A stretch of 64,000 nt of DNA from Rotaria sp. Silwood1 (lineage: Eukaryota; Rotifera; Eurotatoria; Philodinida; Philodinidae): NCBI GenBank assembly GCA_905250075.1, contig CAJNOP010000012.1, forward strand, positions 3,670,536 through 3,734,535, written 5' to 3'. The notes under the pieces are model-generated. The model made no database searches. It had not been told where the DNA came from and saw only the letters and a program-made list of their open reading frames with translations. Positions 38,801 to 53,800 of this stretch are shown one piece after another. The translations under genes were made by a program, and so were the position numbers. Positions within the stretch are counted from its first letter, which is position 1. Each line of letters starts with the position of its first letter.

Positions 38801-41800
38801 AAACTGTTGCACGATCTTTAGATATATTTGATATTTCAAGTGGACCTGTTGGAGGAAGTGGCGGAGCTAAATAAAAACAATGAATCTTGCTATTTTTGTT
38901 TTTTGATTTCAAATGAATCTTACCAATAACTTTAACTTTTAATGGTACGTTACAAGAACCTGACTCATTTGCAACATTGATTAAATATTTTCCAGTATCA
39001 TCTCGTTCAACATCTAAAAGTATGTCAAATAGATAAGAAATTAATTTATAAAAAGTAAAAATAGATAAACTTACCAGGAATCGTAACAACAATGAAATCA
39101 TCATATTCATGAATGCGTACTCGACCATGGTCAGGTAAGGCTTCATCATCTTTTTTAACTTTAAATGTAAATGGACCTCTTCCACTAATTGGTATTTTAA
39201 CTTTTAATGTATCGCCCAATGGAACACGTTGCTCTTCTGGTTCACGTTGTAGTTTTGGTGGTGCTGAAATTATAATTAAAGATATATTTAAATAGATTAA
39301 TTTAAATTCAAAAGTAAAGAAAAAAAATATTTTGAGCCTGACAGACTCAAAATAGAAGTACAACTATTATTTATTTATTTTTCTAATGATTCTAAATATT
39401 TATATAACTTACTTTTAACACGAAACATTGCATCGCAATTATCTCTTCCAAGTGGATTAATAATTTCACAAGCAATCTTTGAATTATTATCATTTTCCCA
39501 TACATCCAAAAATGTCAATGTTGATTTTGATTCATCTGGTTTTGTACTAATACGATAACGACCACTTGCTGCTAATTCTAAACCATTACGAAACCATTTT
39601 ACTTCTGGCGCTGGATTTGCATCATATTCAACAGTAAAAACTGCTTCAGCATTAGTTGGTACATTTACATCTGCTACTTTTTTAACAAATGTTGGCGGTC
39701 GTCCATCTAAATTTTCAAATCATTAATTAGCAACGTAACTTCGTAAAATAAAAAACATCTTTCACTTCATGTATTTTAGTTTAAAGAAAATTCAGAATGA
39801 AAACAGTTGTTTGAAAAAGTAAATACTATATTTTATAGACAACTACTCAGACTAGAAAGTCTCTATCCAAAGACTTTTTTCTGAGCATTCTTTGACTTTT
39901 CCGAAAAGTCGATTTATTTTTTGTTAGCGACGTGACGGAAGACGAAGAAATGTTCTTGTATCTCAAATAGAAGTCTTTCTTTAAAGTTTCTAGATAATGG
40001 TAAGATTAAAATGTTTGTTTTCAAAACATGATAAGATCTCTAGAAAACTAGTTTCTTTTTTGAGTGCAATTTTTCGAGAGAAATTCACCCAATTAAGTTT
40101 TTTCTTAATTAATAGTCAGCTGAAAGAGTCAAAATTTTTTACAGGTGGTGCGTACGGAAATTATTCAATTTGGTTTATCTTAAACTTTTCTGTTGTCGTA
40201 AGCATTGAAAAGAATTCAAATAGTGATTCAGAATCAAAACCCTAGTTCTTCAGCATCAAGTCCTCAGCTATAGTTTTTAGCTGAGATACAGTGAGTCGAT
40301 TAAATATCGGATTAATGGTTTTTCTACAGGAAATAGTAAAAAAAACGACTTTAGGAACATCCGTAAGATTGCTGTATGTCACCAAGAAAAGACCATAACG
40401 AACTTGGAGACATCTCATTTTGTCGACAATTAGTTACTCTATTATTCTATGTAGGTTTAAACAAAATTATATTTACGCATTCTAAGTGCTAGAAACCTAG
40501 GATTTGAGTTTTCTGAAGCTTCTATTTTTAGGAATTCGATTATAATTTTTGTTCTTTGATATTTCTATAGGAAATAATGTTCTCTACTCGAATCACTATT
40601 TGGACTTTTATTAGTGCTATAAAGTCAAATGAAAAGTGCCTATGTCCTATCTTTGCCTGAAATAGATCGTATGTATAAACAAATATTTACTTGGAAATTC
40701 AGTTATTTTAACTCGACCAGTACTTGAGCTTGGTTCACCTTCACCAGCTTTATTTATAGCTTTAACACGAAATTCAAATTCACCATTTTCTGGTAAATCA
40801 CTAATCATTGCATTAGTATCAAGTACAGTAAAAGGCATTGCTTTTGTCCATTGTTCACTTCCAATTGGTTTCTTTTCTACAATATAACCAGTTATTTTTG
40901 CACCACCATCATTTGTTGGTGGTGTCCATGTTAATTCAACATAATTTTTACCAACTCTTTTCAATTCTGGCATACCAGGTGATGATGGTGGAACTAAGAA
41001 ACAATAAAAATCATTTTTCTGTTTGTTCTAAGAAAATCTTTAACTTACCACTATCAGGTTTAAGTGTTACAGGACTATCAATTGTAGCATAATCTCCCCA
41101 ACCGGCAGCATTTTTAGCTTTAACACGAAATTCATATGGTTTTCCTATTTGAAGATTATTAATTAAAAAGTCATTTCCTCGTATTGGATAATCATTAGCT
41201 ATTTCCCATGTATCACTATCTGGTTTACGCATTTCAACTTGATAACCAATTATTTTTGAACCACCATCACTTTTAGGTTTATTCCATTTTAATGTTACGG
41301 AATTTTCTGTTTGATTAGCAACTTCAACAGTAGTTGGAGCTTGTGGTGTATCTATAATAATAAAAATTTTATTATTATTATTTTGTTTTTAAAGAGTCAT
41401 ATGCAATGGCAAAGATTATTTACTGAATGGATGTTTGGCAATAATTGGTTTTTCACATTCTAATGGTTGACTTTGTCCATAAATATTTTCAGCTGATACA
41501 CGAAATTTATATTCTGAACCTTCATTTAATCCAGTTACTTCATAAAATGGTACACGACAAAAGCTTGATACTTTTTGCCAATCACCTTTTTTCGTATCTA
41601 ATTTTTCAATTATATAATTACTTATTGGTGAACCACCATCATTCTTTGGTGGTTTCCATGTTAAAATACATGAATCAGGTTTGACATCACTAATATCTAA
41701 TGGACCTTCGGGTGTGTCTAAAAACAAAAAACCAAAAAGGGTTTCTTTTTGTTTTATTAAAAATAAAAGATTCTAATCAAACCTGGTTTGTCAACAACAA

Positions 41801-44800
41801 GAACTTTTATTGGTACTGTATCTTGTCCTAGATGATTTTTTAATGTACATGAATAATTACCACTATCATCAGTGGTTACTTTTGGTATAAAAAGTTCAGC
41901 AACACCATCTTTAACATTTATTTGAATATTTCCATCGGGTGTAATATCATCAGAACCTTTAGTAAAATTAACTTGTGGTAATGGTGAACCAACAAATGGT
42001 ACAGTAATCTTAAGATCTTCACCAGCACGAACAATAATTTCTTTTGGATTAAAAGCGCTGAAACCAATGGCACGTGGAGCTACATCAGGTGGACGAGCTT
42101 GAATAAATCCATCAGTATTAGCTAGAAAAAAAAATAATAATCAATTGAAAATGATTATTATAAAATAAGTTATTTTTCTTTTTTGTTTCTACCATATTCT
42201 CCTGGTCCAGCTTTATTAACAGCAGCAACACGAAATTCATATTCTTTTCCATTGACAAGATTTGGAACTGTATATTCAACACCTGGTATTGTTTCTCGAT
42301 TGACACTAAATCACAAACAAAAAAAAAGTTTCTATTGAATCAAACGAAATCAAAAATTCTTTTCACTTACGGAACCCATCGATCTGTTCCTTTTTCTTTC
42401 TTTTCAACTAGATAACCTCGTATTGGATTTCCACCATCATTTTGTGGTCGTGTCCATTGTAATGTTATTGAATCAGCTGTATGTCCAGCACATTGTGGTG
42501 TACCTGGTGCTTCAGGTGGTTTAAATGGCCATTTAGCTTTAATTGGTGCATCGATTACTAATGGTTCCGAAATGCCATTCTCATTTTCAGCAGAAACACG
42601 AAATTCATAATTCTTTCCCTCTTCTAAACCTTTAACATCACATGTTGTGCCTAATACAGATGGTCCAGCTTTGATCCATTTTTCTGTTCCAGGTTCACGT
42701 CGTTCGACTATATAATGTTTTATATCATTTCCACCATTATCTTTCTAAAAATAGAAGAAAAAAAAAACAAACTATTAACACGATCCCTATGAGACTAAAC
42801 TATGAAACACAATGCAGCTGCTATTGTCAATCACATAGAGATTATTTTTTTCTATCTGTTTTCAAATATATTTCTTCACCATTCTTTTATTTAATCGTTT
42901 AGAAATACAATAAAGATGTATTATAACGAGACGTTATTTATATACAGTCTATGATCACGTATCAACCTATGTCATTGTGTGTGACGAGAGGACTTCTATC
43001 TTGCAATACTCCTTTTAGATTGTATTTCAGAAAAATAATATTAAAAAAATTTTATTCAATTTGATTTACCGGTGGTTTCCAATTTAAAGTACATCCATCA
43101 GCAGTAATATTTGTTGCTTCTAATGGACCTTCTGGTTTTGTTGGTGGCGAAAGAACATTGACACGAAATTGGATTTGACATGAACCTTCACTATTTTTTA
43201 AAACTAATTTATATATACCCGAATCTCCTCGTTTAGCATTACGATTAAGTAATGTAACAACATTGTCTAATGTCTAAAATAAAATTAATTAAAATATTAA
43301 TTTTTATCTAATGTACATATATATAATTTTTACTTTAACATTAACACGATCATCATTAACTAAATCTTGATCATTAATTAAGCATTGTGCTTGTGGTTTT
43401 GGTGTAGCTTTATATGGAATATGTAGTTCAAAATCTTTTCCTTCTTTAACTGTTATATCTTTAATACCAGTTAAATCAAGAAATGATGGTTTTTCTAAGA
43501 AAAAAAAAATAAAATAAAATAAATAATTCAAATAAATAATTAAGATTCTATACCTGGTTGATCTTGAACAGTAACTGTATCTGTTGGTCGACTTGGTTCA
43601 CTAGGACCAACTGCATTAACAGCACGAATTCGAAATGAAACTTCTTCACCTTCTGTTAAGTTCGGAACTGTATATGAACAATCACGTGCTGGTATTTCAG
43701 CAACTTCACTCCAATCTGGACTAGAAAAAAAAACAAAAGAAATTCATTATTATTGAAATTTCTCATTAAGATAATTCAAAAAATTTACCTATTAGGTGTT
43801 CGTTGTTCAATAATATAACCAGTAATTTTACTTCCACCATCATTTACTGGTTTTTTCCATGATAATGTGACGGAATCTTTTGTAATTTTATCAACTTTTG
43901 GTTGATCGGGAGCATCAGCTGGAAATATTGGTACTTCAGCTTTTTGTGGTTTCGTTGGTTTTGATGGTGCACCTGGTCCAGCATCATTTACAGCAGCTAC
44001 TCGAAATTCATATATTCGACCTTCACGTAGATTCGATGCTGTATATTCTTTTCCTTTGATTGGTACAGTGTTACATGGTACCCAATCATTGCGACCTTTT
44101 TCACGCATTTCAACATTATAACCACTTATTGGATTTCCACCATCTATTTTCGGTTTTTCCCATTTAAGTTTAATATATGTTGAATTATATTCTGTAATTT
44201 CTGGTGTATCTGGTGCATCAGGTGGATCTAGATAAACAATTGACATAAAAAATAAAACGAATAGAAAAACAAAACGTAATTTATACCAAAAGGTGGTTTC
44301 ACAATAATACTTGATGTTGTTTCTAATGGGTCACTAATGCCATAAATATTTTCAGCTTTAACTCGAAATTTATATTTTTTATTTGTTTCTAAATCTTTAA
44401 CAGTTCCTTTTGGTTGTGTAAATACACCAGGAACTTTTTCCCATTTATCAGAATTTTCCGGACATTTTTCAATAATATAACCTATGCAGCAAAAAGAAAA
44501 ACAAAGAAAAGTTCATTTGGAAGAAAATGTTTAATAATAAATAATTTTACCTTTGATATCACCACCACCATCATCTTTTGGTGGATTCCATTGAAGTGAA
44601 ACAGTATCTTTTGTTGTTTCTGTTACTTCTAATGGTCCTTCAGGTTTGCCTGGTCTATCTAATACAATAACATTAATGTCACATTCATCTTCACCTGAAT
44701 CATTTTTCAATTGAACTTTATATTTTCCTGTATCAGAACGTTGTGCTGATGGTTTATGTAATTTAGCATGAACATCATCATTTTCAAGTTGAGTACTAAT

Positions 44801-47800
44801 TACAAAAAAAAAAAAGAAAAAATTTTAAAAAAATTTTGTTTTTTCAACAAACTCTCGTGTTGGTTGAACAGGTTCACCATCTTTTGTCCAAGTAACTGTT
44901 GGTGTTGGTGATCCGTTTATAGGTAGATCAATTGTTAATGGTTCACCAGCTTTAACGCGAATTTCTTTTTTACCCAATGGTCCATGTAATCCACTTAGAT
45001 CGAATGAAGGTTTTTCTAGATAAAGAAAAAAAGATATAGACAGATAAAAATTCAATATTAACAATGAAAGAATACAATCGGTTACAGAAGTTTAGGTCCC
45101 GACTTGAATTGACTTCATTAACTCGTATAAAAAGCTTTATTTCTTTACTCATTTGCTATATTTCGTAGTACTTATCAATACTCTATAATTATACTATGAT
45201 CTAAATTCATACTGCTAAGTAGTAAGAAATGTGGAAACTGAGTAAAAAAAATAAGAGTATTTATAGGAAATAATGAGATCAATTTAAACCTAGACGGAAC
45301 TTCCAGTCTACCAATATAACAATGAGAAATAAAACAAAAAAGTTTTTTAAACTTTCTATCAATGGTTTTCAACAAATCTTATTCCGAAATATAAAATTTT
45401 CGTCAAATAATTGGCTAATGAAAGTCTATGAAGAGTTCAAACATATTTGTTTTATAAGAAAGACTTGAATTTCCAATCTCAAAAAAAAGTAAATCTCCTT
45501 TCGTAAAGAACATGTTATTTTTATTTTAACATCTTGTTTTTTTTTCTAAAAGTCTAGATAATTTTTGTCATACGTTACCATATGTAACAAGCTTTCAAGT
45601 TCTACATATATAATCAGATATTTCTACCCGAGAACTCGAACACACACGCCAAAACATACACAAGCAAGACATCTCATCAGATATGAGTGCCCCGGAAAAT
45701 AGAAAACAACATACCGGCTTATCTCCTATGTCAATCAAAGTATGGATGCCATGTCTGTCTATGTGTCCCATTAGATTGTTTATTCACATATCAATATATA
45801 TAAATTTCTGGTATATACTAGAGATATTGGAGACATGTATGCCTAAAACTCCATGTGATACATCAAAATACAACACTTTACAGTTGTTTATCAGCATTGT
45901 TGTTCGATCTGGATAGAGACGAGAGAATTTTAAAGCTACACGACACAACGTAAGAGACAAAATGTCCGAATCATTGATACAATTCGGGAACTCGTAAGGA
46001 ATTCTATACTACTGATATGTATTATTGTCTGCTAAAAAATTATGTTTTTTTTCAGAAAACCAGAGAATCTGTTTCGCTTTTTTGATCGGACAACGTAGAA
46101 TCTTTTATGGATCTTCATTCTATATACTTTTTTCGATCTACAACATGTCAAAGTATAAGGCATAACCGAGTCTCTTTTTTAAATTAAGTTTTGCTATTAT
46201 TATATACAAGAGTAGTTGTATAATTAGAGCAATATTTTTTTTTAAAGTTTTTCAACATATTGAACTTTTCAGTGCTTAAAAGAAAGGCTCTGTTATGCTG
46301 TGCATTTTTAACCTCTGGTTGTTGAATATCTCCTGAAAACTTTATGTTATAGTATTGAAATTTTTATCATACTCTTACTTCTATAGTCTCGACATATTCT
46401 GAAATTTCCATACGTTTTGTATCTATTTCATGCAATATCAATTTTTGAGACGGGATCAAATAAGTACAAAAAAGATTCTTTTCTTTTTGTTTTGCTGAAC
46501 TTTAATACAATAAAATAACATATACCTTTTTCCGGCTTAGCAACAATACCGCCCGATGAATCACTTGGTTCACCTGGACCAGCTTCATTAACTGCCGTAA
46601 CACGATATTCATATTCTTTATTCGGCGTAACATTGTTATCGACAAAATTTGTACCCTAGAAGAAGCAAAGAAAAAACAACAATTTCTTTTTCGTTTTCGC
46701 TCTATATAAATTTAACAGGAAAGAAAAAAAAACATCTACTGTGCAATTTATGCATCGATATGATATTTATAAACATAAGTCATTCCATTGGTTTAAATTA
46801 ACTCTGATTCCGAAACAATCACACGAAAATCTTTCGCCTTTTACTAAAGATTTCTGTGTTTCGGAATAATACAATGAGTCTTAACGACTAATTTTTTTAA
46901 CTGCTCGTTTTGTACGGGCTTTTAATTTAAATATGAAAAGAAAAAAACAAAATTTACCTTATGAAGATCACCACGATTAATATCAGTCCATTCTTTTTTC
47001 TTTGCTGCTTTTTCACGTCGTTCAACAATATAACCTTTTATTGGATTACCACCATCACTTCTCGGTGGATTCCATTTAAGTTCAATATGTTCACGATCAC
47101 GTGTAACACATTCTGGTGTACCCGGTTGACCAGGTTCAGCTATACAAATAAAAAAAACAAATCTTATTTTAAACTAATGAATCAATACTAAAGCCTACTA
47201 AATGGATTTTTGACTAATATTGCTTTCTCTGTCATTAATGGTTCTGAAAGACCATTTATATTTTCTGCCATAACACGAAAATCATATTCATGTCCTTCTT
47301 TTAATTTCGATAGTGTTACTTGTGTACCATTAACTGGATCACTACAACGTACCCAATCACCAGTTTTTTTATCTCGTTTTTCAACAACATAATTTCTATA
47401 AAAATTCAAAAGAAAAAAAAAAGTGTAGTAAAATTTAGTTTATTTTTTTTATTTTGTTTTTTTTTCTCTTACGTAATTTCTTTTCCACCATTATCTAATG
47501 GTGGCATCCATGATAATGTAACACTTGATTTTGTAACTTCTTTAGTTACTATTGGTCCACGTGGCATTGATGGTGGACCAAGAACAATAACTTCACATTC
47601 AGCTGTTTCAGTTCCTGAACTATTAACTAAACGAATTAAATATTGACCAGTATCAGATCGAAGTGCTTTTGTTATAATAAGTCTAGCTAATTTATCTGTT
47701 TGTGTCATTTGTGTACGATCATCGGGTATAAGTTCCTGTTAAATATAAAAAATTAATTTAATAAAAATTAGAAGAAAAAAAAATATATATTACAGTTGAA

Positions 47801-50800
47801 CCACGTTGCCAAGTCATTGTTGGTAATGGTTCAGCTGCATATGGTGCTTCTAATGTTATTGTTTGACCTTGTTTAACAGTAACTGATTTAAGACCAACTC
47901 TATTGATACGTGGTTTTACTAAAGAAATAGATTTTGTTTTTTGTTTAGAGAAAGAAAATTAAAAGAAAAATTTTTTATACAGAAACGTGGTTTAGCAATC
48001 ACAGCTTTTGATGCTTCACTAGGTTCTGATGGACCAGCTTTATTAACAGCCACAATACGAAATTCATATTCTTTGCCTTCAGTTAAACCACCACAAGCAC
48101 CTTTACATCGTTGACCGTCAACTTCAGCTCCCTAAACGAAAAAAAAAAACAAACATTTTATTCGTTTTCAATAAAATTATTTTGTCAAAAGAAAAAAGAA
48201 CAAAAAAATTACTCTTTGCCATTGATCACGTCCTTTTTCTCTTCGTTCAATAACATATTTTTCGATCGGTGCACCACCATCTGACATCTAATACATAAAA
48301 AAAAAAAAGATTTTTCTTATTAAATTTTTTCCTTTCTTTATTTACCGGTGCTTGCCATTCAAGATCTACATGATCTTTATCCCAATCCGGTATTTCTGGT
48401 TTACTTGGTGCACTTGGTTCATCAAATGGATTTTTTGCTAATATAGCTGCACTTGTTTCTAATGGATCACTTTCACCTTCTTTATTAACAGCACGTACAC
48501 GAAATAAATATTCTTTTCCTGGTGTTAATTTTGTTACATTTATTGAAGTTGCATCACCACTAACTTCACCAGCAGGTGTCCAACCACCACGTCCAACATC
48601 TTGTTTTTCAAGTACATATCTTTCAATAGGACATCCACCATTATCTAATGGAGGTTTCCATGAAACAGTACAAGTTTCTTTTGTTATATCAGTGACTTTC
48701 ATTGGACCTTCAGGTTTACCAGGACGATCTTAGAAAAAGAAAACACAATGAATTTTATTAAAATGTCATCCTACAGAAGATTAAACTTTCGACTATTGCT
48801 GAAACTCAGTACTGCAAAATTTATGTCTCTCGTTTCAATAGATAATAAAAAAAATTTTTTTTTTTCGTTAGATAGAGAATAGAATTAATCACGACAGGAG
48901 ACAGAAATACTTGATACATCGGTGAATATTTCGATAATAATAATAATAGCTGGTAATCTATGACCTTTGCAACCATCGATTATCGTAGATTTAATGAAAA
49001 ACATTTATTTAAATAGAGTAAGCCTATGCAAAAGTTAGAAAATAAAGATTAGATCTATACAAACGCAAAAGATCTCGTTTCGTTTCATGTTTATGATTGA
49101 AACTAACCATATGAATTTAGAGTTCTGCGAAGTTAAATTTCTTAAATTCGAAAATGTTTTTCGGCTAACATGTAAATTGGTGAAAAAAGTTCAACAACAA
49201 TATTATTTTCAACTGTAAAGTTTACGCAACTCAATAAATCTTTATTAGAGAGATTATAATTTCTCAAAAGTTAACAAACTCAATTAGTTCTGATTTCATC
49301 AAATATTAATCATATCTTTTGACTGGCTCTATATAATAACAAAATCCTTGAATTTTCCAATTATTTTCTTCTCAAAATATGCAAAAAAAATCGATTGATC
49401 TATTTTTAAAGTCGTCTCAGGCATTAATTAAAATAAAAATCATGTTATATATTTCTTACCAATAACAATAACATCAATTGGAATTTTGACATCGCCTTTA
49501 ACATTTCTTAATGTTAATTCATATTTGCCTGTATCATCTCGTTTTGCCTTTTCACTATAACGAAAAATAAAAACGGAACACGATATAGAATAAAATGAAT
49601 TTTTATTTTCAAATATTTATTACATATTTAATTTGCATTTTTTTGCATCAATTGATGTTTCACATTGAGTATCACCTCCTGGTTGAATAATTTTTCCATC
49701 TTTTGACCAATGCATAATCGGTATTGGAAAAGCGTCATATGGAACTTCAAGTTCAAGTGGTCGACCAGCTTTTACTGTGAGAGATTTTGGAACTCGACTT
49801 AGATCAACTTTTGGTGGCTTATCACCTGAATACAATTAAATCAAGATTAATTATATTGTTCGAAAACCAAAAAAAAAAAAAGAAAAGAATTACAAACACA
49901 CATACATTCTTTAACAGTTAATTTACAACTATCTTTAACATCACCACATTGAAATGAAATTTCTCCAGTATCTTTCAAACCGACACTTTTTAATATTAAT
50001 CGATATTTATTTTTGTCATTAGTTAAAATTGTACTAAAAAAAAATCAATAAATTATTTCAATCGAAAAAAAATAAACAAACAAATTTGAATAATTACTTT
50101 TGATCTGGATAAATTACTTTTCCATCTTTATACCATTTTCCTTTTGTATCAGGTTTATTTAAATGAACTTCAAAAGCAACTTCTTGTTCTTCGATTGCAT
50201 CAGTATCTTTTAATCTTTGTTCAATACGAAGTGCAGCTAGACGAAAAAAAATATTATATTAAACATAAACAAAAACAAAAAAAAATTTTTTTTTTTAAAG
50301 AGTTTCTTACGTCGAACCAATACATCACATGAAGTTGTCATTACACCAGTTTTACAATCATATTTTCCTGTATCACTATTTGGATTTAATTTTTTAACAA
50401 CTAATTTACGAACTTTTCCATAGGATATTTCTTCATATTTATCAGGATTTAATTCTGGAAAAATTCTCTATTAAAACAATTAAACAAAAAAAAAACAAAA
50501 AGATATTATCAAAATGTAAACAAATCTTAACTTACTTCACCATGAATAAACCATTCACATTCAGCATCTTCATCTTGTACACTACATTCAAGTTCAATCT
50601 TATTATTTTCATCACCTTCCATATTTGGAGGTAATTTAGATTCAAAACGCCATTGTGGTTCTATTTAAAGAAAAGTATGTATGTATATACATATATTTAG
50701 TATTTTTTGTATTAAATACCTTCCACATAGAGATAACCAGAAGTTTTAATAGCTCGATCATCATCAATTTGACATATATATTGACCTAAATATTGAAACA

Positions 50801-53800
50801 AATATTAATAGGAATTAAATTATAAATATAAAAAAAATCAAACCTTCATCGGCTTTTGTTGTTCTATGTATTCGAAGAATACATCGTGTCATATCTTGAT
50901 GAAATTTGAAACGTTTATCTTTTTCAAACTACATGTATACAAAAAAAAAATTAGCTTTTTAATGATTTAAATTTATTAGATATAACTAACAAGTAAAGCA
51001 TTTTTCTTTCTGAAATTAGAATTATTTTAATATGCTGATATAAAATCAGGTATTTAGAATTTCTTCTGACAGTTCTCTTGAAATAATCGTAAGAACCATT
51101 GAAAATAGATTAATGCATAGGAAGGATCCTGTCGAATAAGATGACACAGTTTCACTTGAAAGATATATATATATATATATGTGTGAAATTTTCGAAAATG
51201 GCAAAATTTTTCGTTACTAGACTCCTAGAAGGAGTGCGCAAATGGATTATTACAAAGATTAGTTTTGTATTTTATTTTACTCTTTAAGAATGTAGATTCT
51301 GAGTAGCGGGGTGTAATTAAAGCATGCAGCTCTGTTTATCTTTTTGGTTTCTTATGAAAATAAAAATTTTACATATATCTCTGCATTTCCCTCCAGTGAT
51401 CCAAACGTAGAAAGTGTTTTTGCCATTTTTGAAAGATTTGATATATCAAATGATATGGCATGATGAATTTATTATTAATAGATGGAATTTTTTTTACTCG
51501 AAAAGTATTTATAACATAATTGACATATTTTTCTGCAATGAGATCTCGAATAATGGTCGTTTTTAGCCGTTGATGAGCTAATTTGATTATGATGCACTTC
51601 AATTCAGAAGAAAATCAATCAGTACACTTAGAGAACTTACTGTCATACCATTTTTGAGAGAATGGCACAATTAATCGCCTTTGTTCTCAGGAGTAGTATC
51701 GAATAATTTAAAACATCATAAAAGTCAACACTTAACGAAACTACGAAAAAAAATACTACAATTTTCAATATCAAGAAAGCTACTGTGACTATTATTAAAT
51801 GTACACGATTGAAGATCAGAAAAGATTCTATCAAATTAATTTTAGACAAGAATTTGATATAGATTAGTTTGAGGACATATTGAGACATATTACTCATATA
51901 TTGCTTAACTGGTACATGACTGCTGAAAACGTTCAAACTTAACGAAAATACAATTTTCTATATGTCATTCGATACATTATGAGTTGTTCTTCAAAACGAT
52001 ATAATTGGTTTTTCAAATGAAGGATGGTCATCTCATTCAATAGGATCCTTAGAATTTGTCAAAAATTTTCAAGATGAAAACTAATATCAGTATTTTCTAC
52101 ACCATGAGAACAGCCGGGGCAATGTTCTTCCAAAGATTTTAGTTGTTGTACTACAATCATGTAGCTATGGTTTCAAAAAAAAAGATGTTCATCTTCTAGA
52201 AATTTTTAATCTCTCTTCTAAAAGAGAAACTTTAGATAATACACGGATTAATATAAAACTGTCCTACTTCTAAACATGATAAAAGAATAATTTTCTATTC
52301 TTTGTATGACATTTATATACAAGAAGAAAATCTGCGTTAAGAAAAGATCTTTTGAAAAACAATACTTACATCAATTGGTACTCCATTTTTAAACCATATA
52401 ACAGGTGCATTTGGATCATTAACGTGACATTCAAGTATAGTTGGTTTTGTTCGAAATACTTCCATTTTTGTAGGTAATTCTTTATAAAAATCATATAATG
52501 GTTTAGCAGCTAGAAAAGAAAATCAATGACAATTAAATATTTCTTAGATATTAAAATATACAATACATACGTGTTACTGTAAGCCATGCAGATGTTTCAA
52601 TATCATTAACACGACAAAAATATTTTCCTGAGTCATCTGGATGTAATTTATAAATAGTTAATGTTTGTCTAAAAAGAAAAATATTCTTTTAATATAAATA
52701 TAAAAAATTAAAATAAATTCATACTTAGCACCAATTGAATCAAAATGATATTTTAATCCATGAAAAATTTCAACTTTATTTTTAAGCCTTAAATAGAAAT
52801 TATTTAAAATAATTTATACAAAAAAAAAAAGAAAAAGAATTTTGATTTATCAAGCCTACCATCGTAGTCGTGTACTTGGCTTACAGAAAGTACATTCAAA
52901 TGTAATTTCTTTATCTTCTTCTTTACATTTAATATCTTGTAATGGTTCAATAAATGATTCTTTTTCCTAATTATATAAATACAATTAGTTTGTTTTACAT
53001 GTTCATGCATAATAATATTTACAAAACAAAACAACAATAAAAACATTCAGTAACAAACGTTCATGCAAAGAATAATATATGTCTGCAATCGATTTTTGTT
53101 CAATCAGAAGCACAGTAATATTGATGACATAATTCTAAAAAGTTAATATTCACCTTTTCTGGTCTTTTAACTTTTTGTAATGCCGGCCAATCAGGTATAA
53201 CTTCAGCTAATGATGGTCGACGTGATTTTGAATCTCGTCTAACTTTAAGTAAACTTTCTTGATCAACACGACGAAGTGATGGTCGTCGATCGTCCATTGC
53301 ACTTGAACGACGATGACCATGTTCATAGTCATCAGCATCAGTCTATAAAATAGAAATAAATAGACACAATAATAAAAGACTACGTTGAATTCTGAATAAT
53401 ATGATTTCTTTTTGTGTTTTTTTACATTTCATTACAAACTCTAACCTCTAACTATTTCTGTAAAAAAAAAAGCTTAGAATTAATCAATACATTACCGATT
53501 CAGGTTGATCAGTACGTATTTGAGGAGCTGAAAAAATATAAGAAAAATTAAAATTAAAATTAAAGTAATCTTGTCAAAGTATTTTATCTTAATCATTTTA
53601 TCCTAAGATATAAGTATGGTAAAAGCAGCTTTTTTGATTTCACTCAGATACACGGGTAGATCTCAATATTCATACTTCAGAATAGAAGCAATCAAAAAAA
53701 GAAAATATTAACTTTCGCAATAAACTATTCTCTTTAAGACTTGTCTCTTTGCAAAGTTTCAAGTCGAAATTCAAAAGTCAATTTTCTTGATGTTCCGAAG

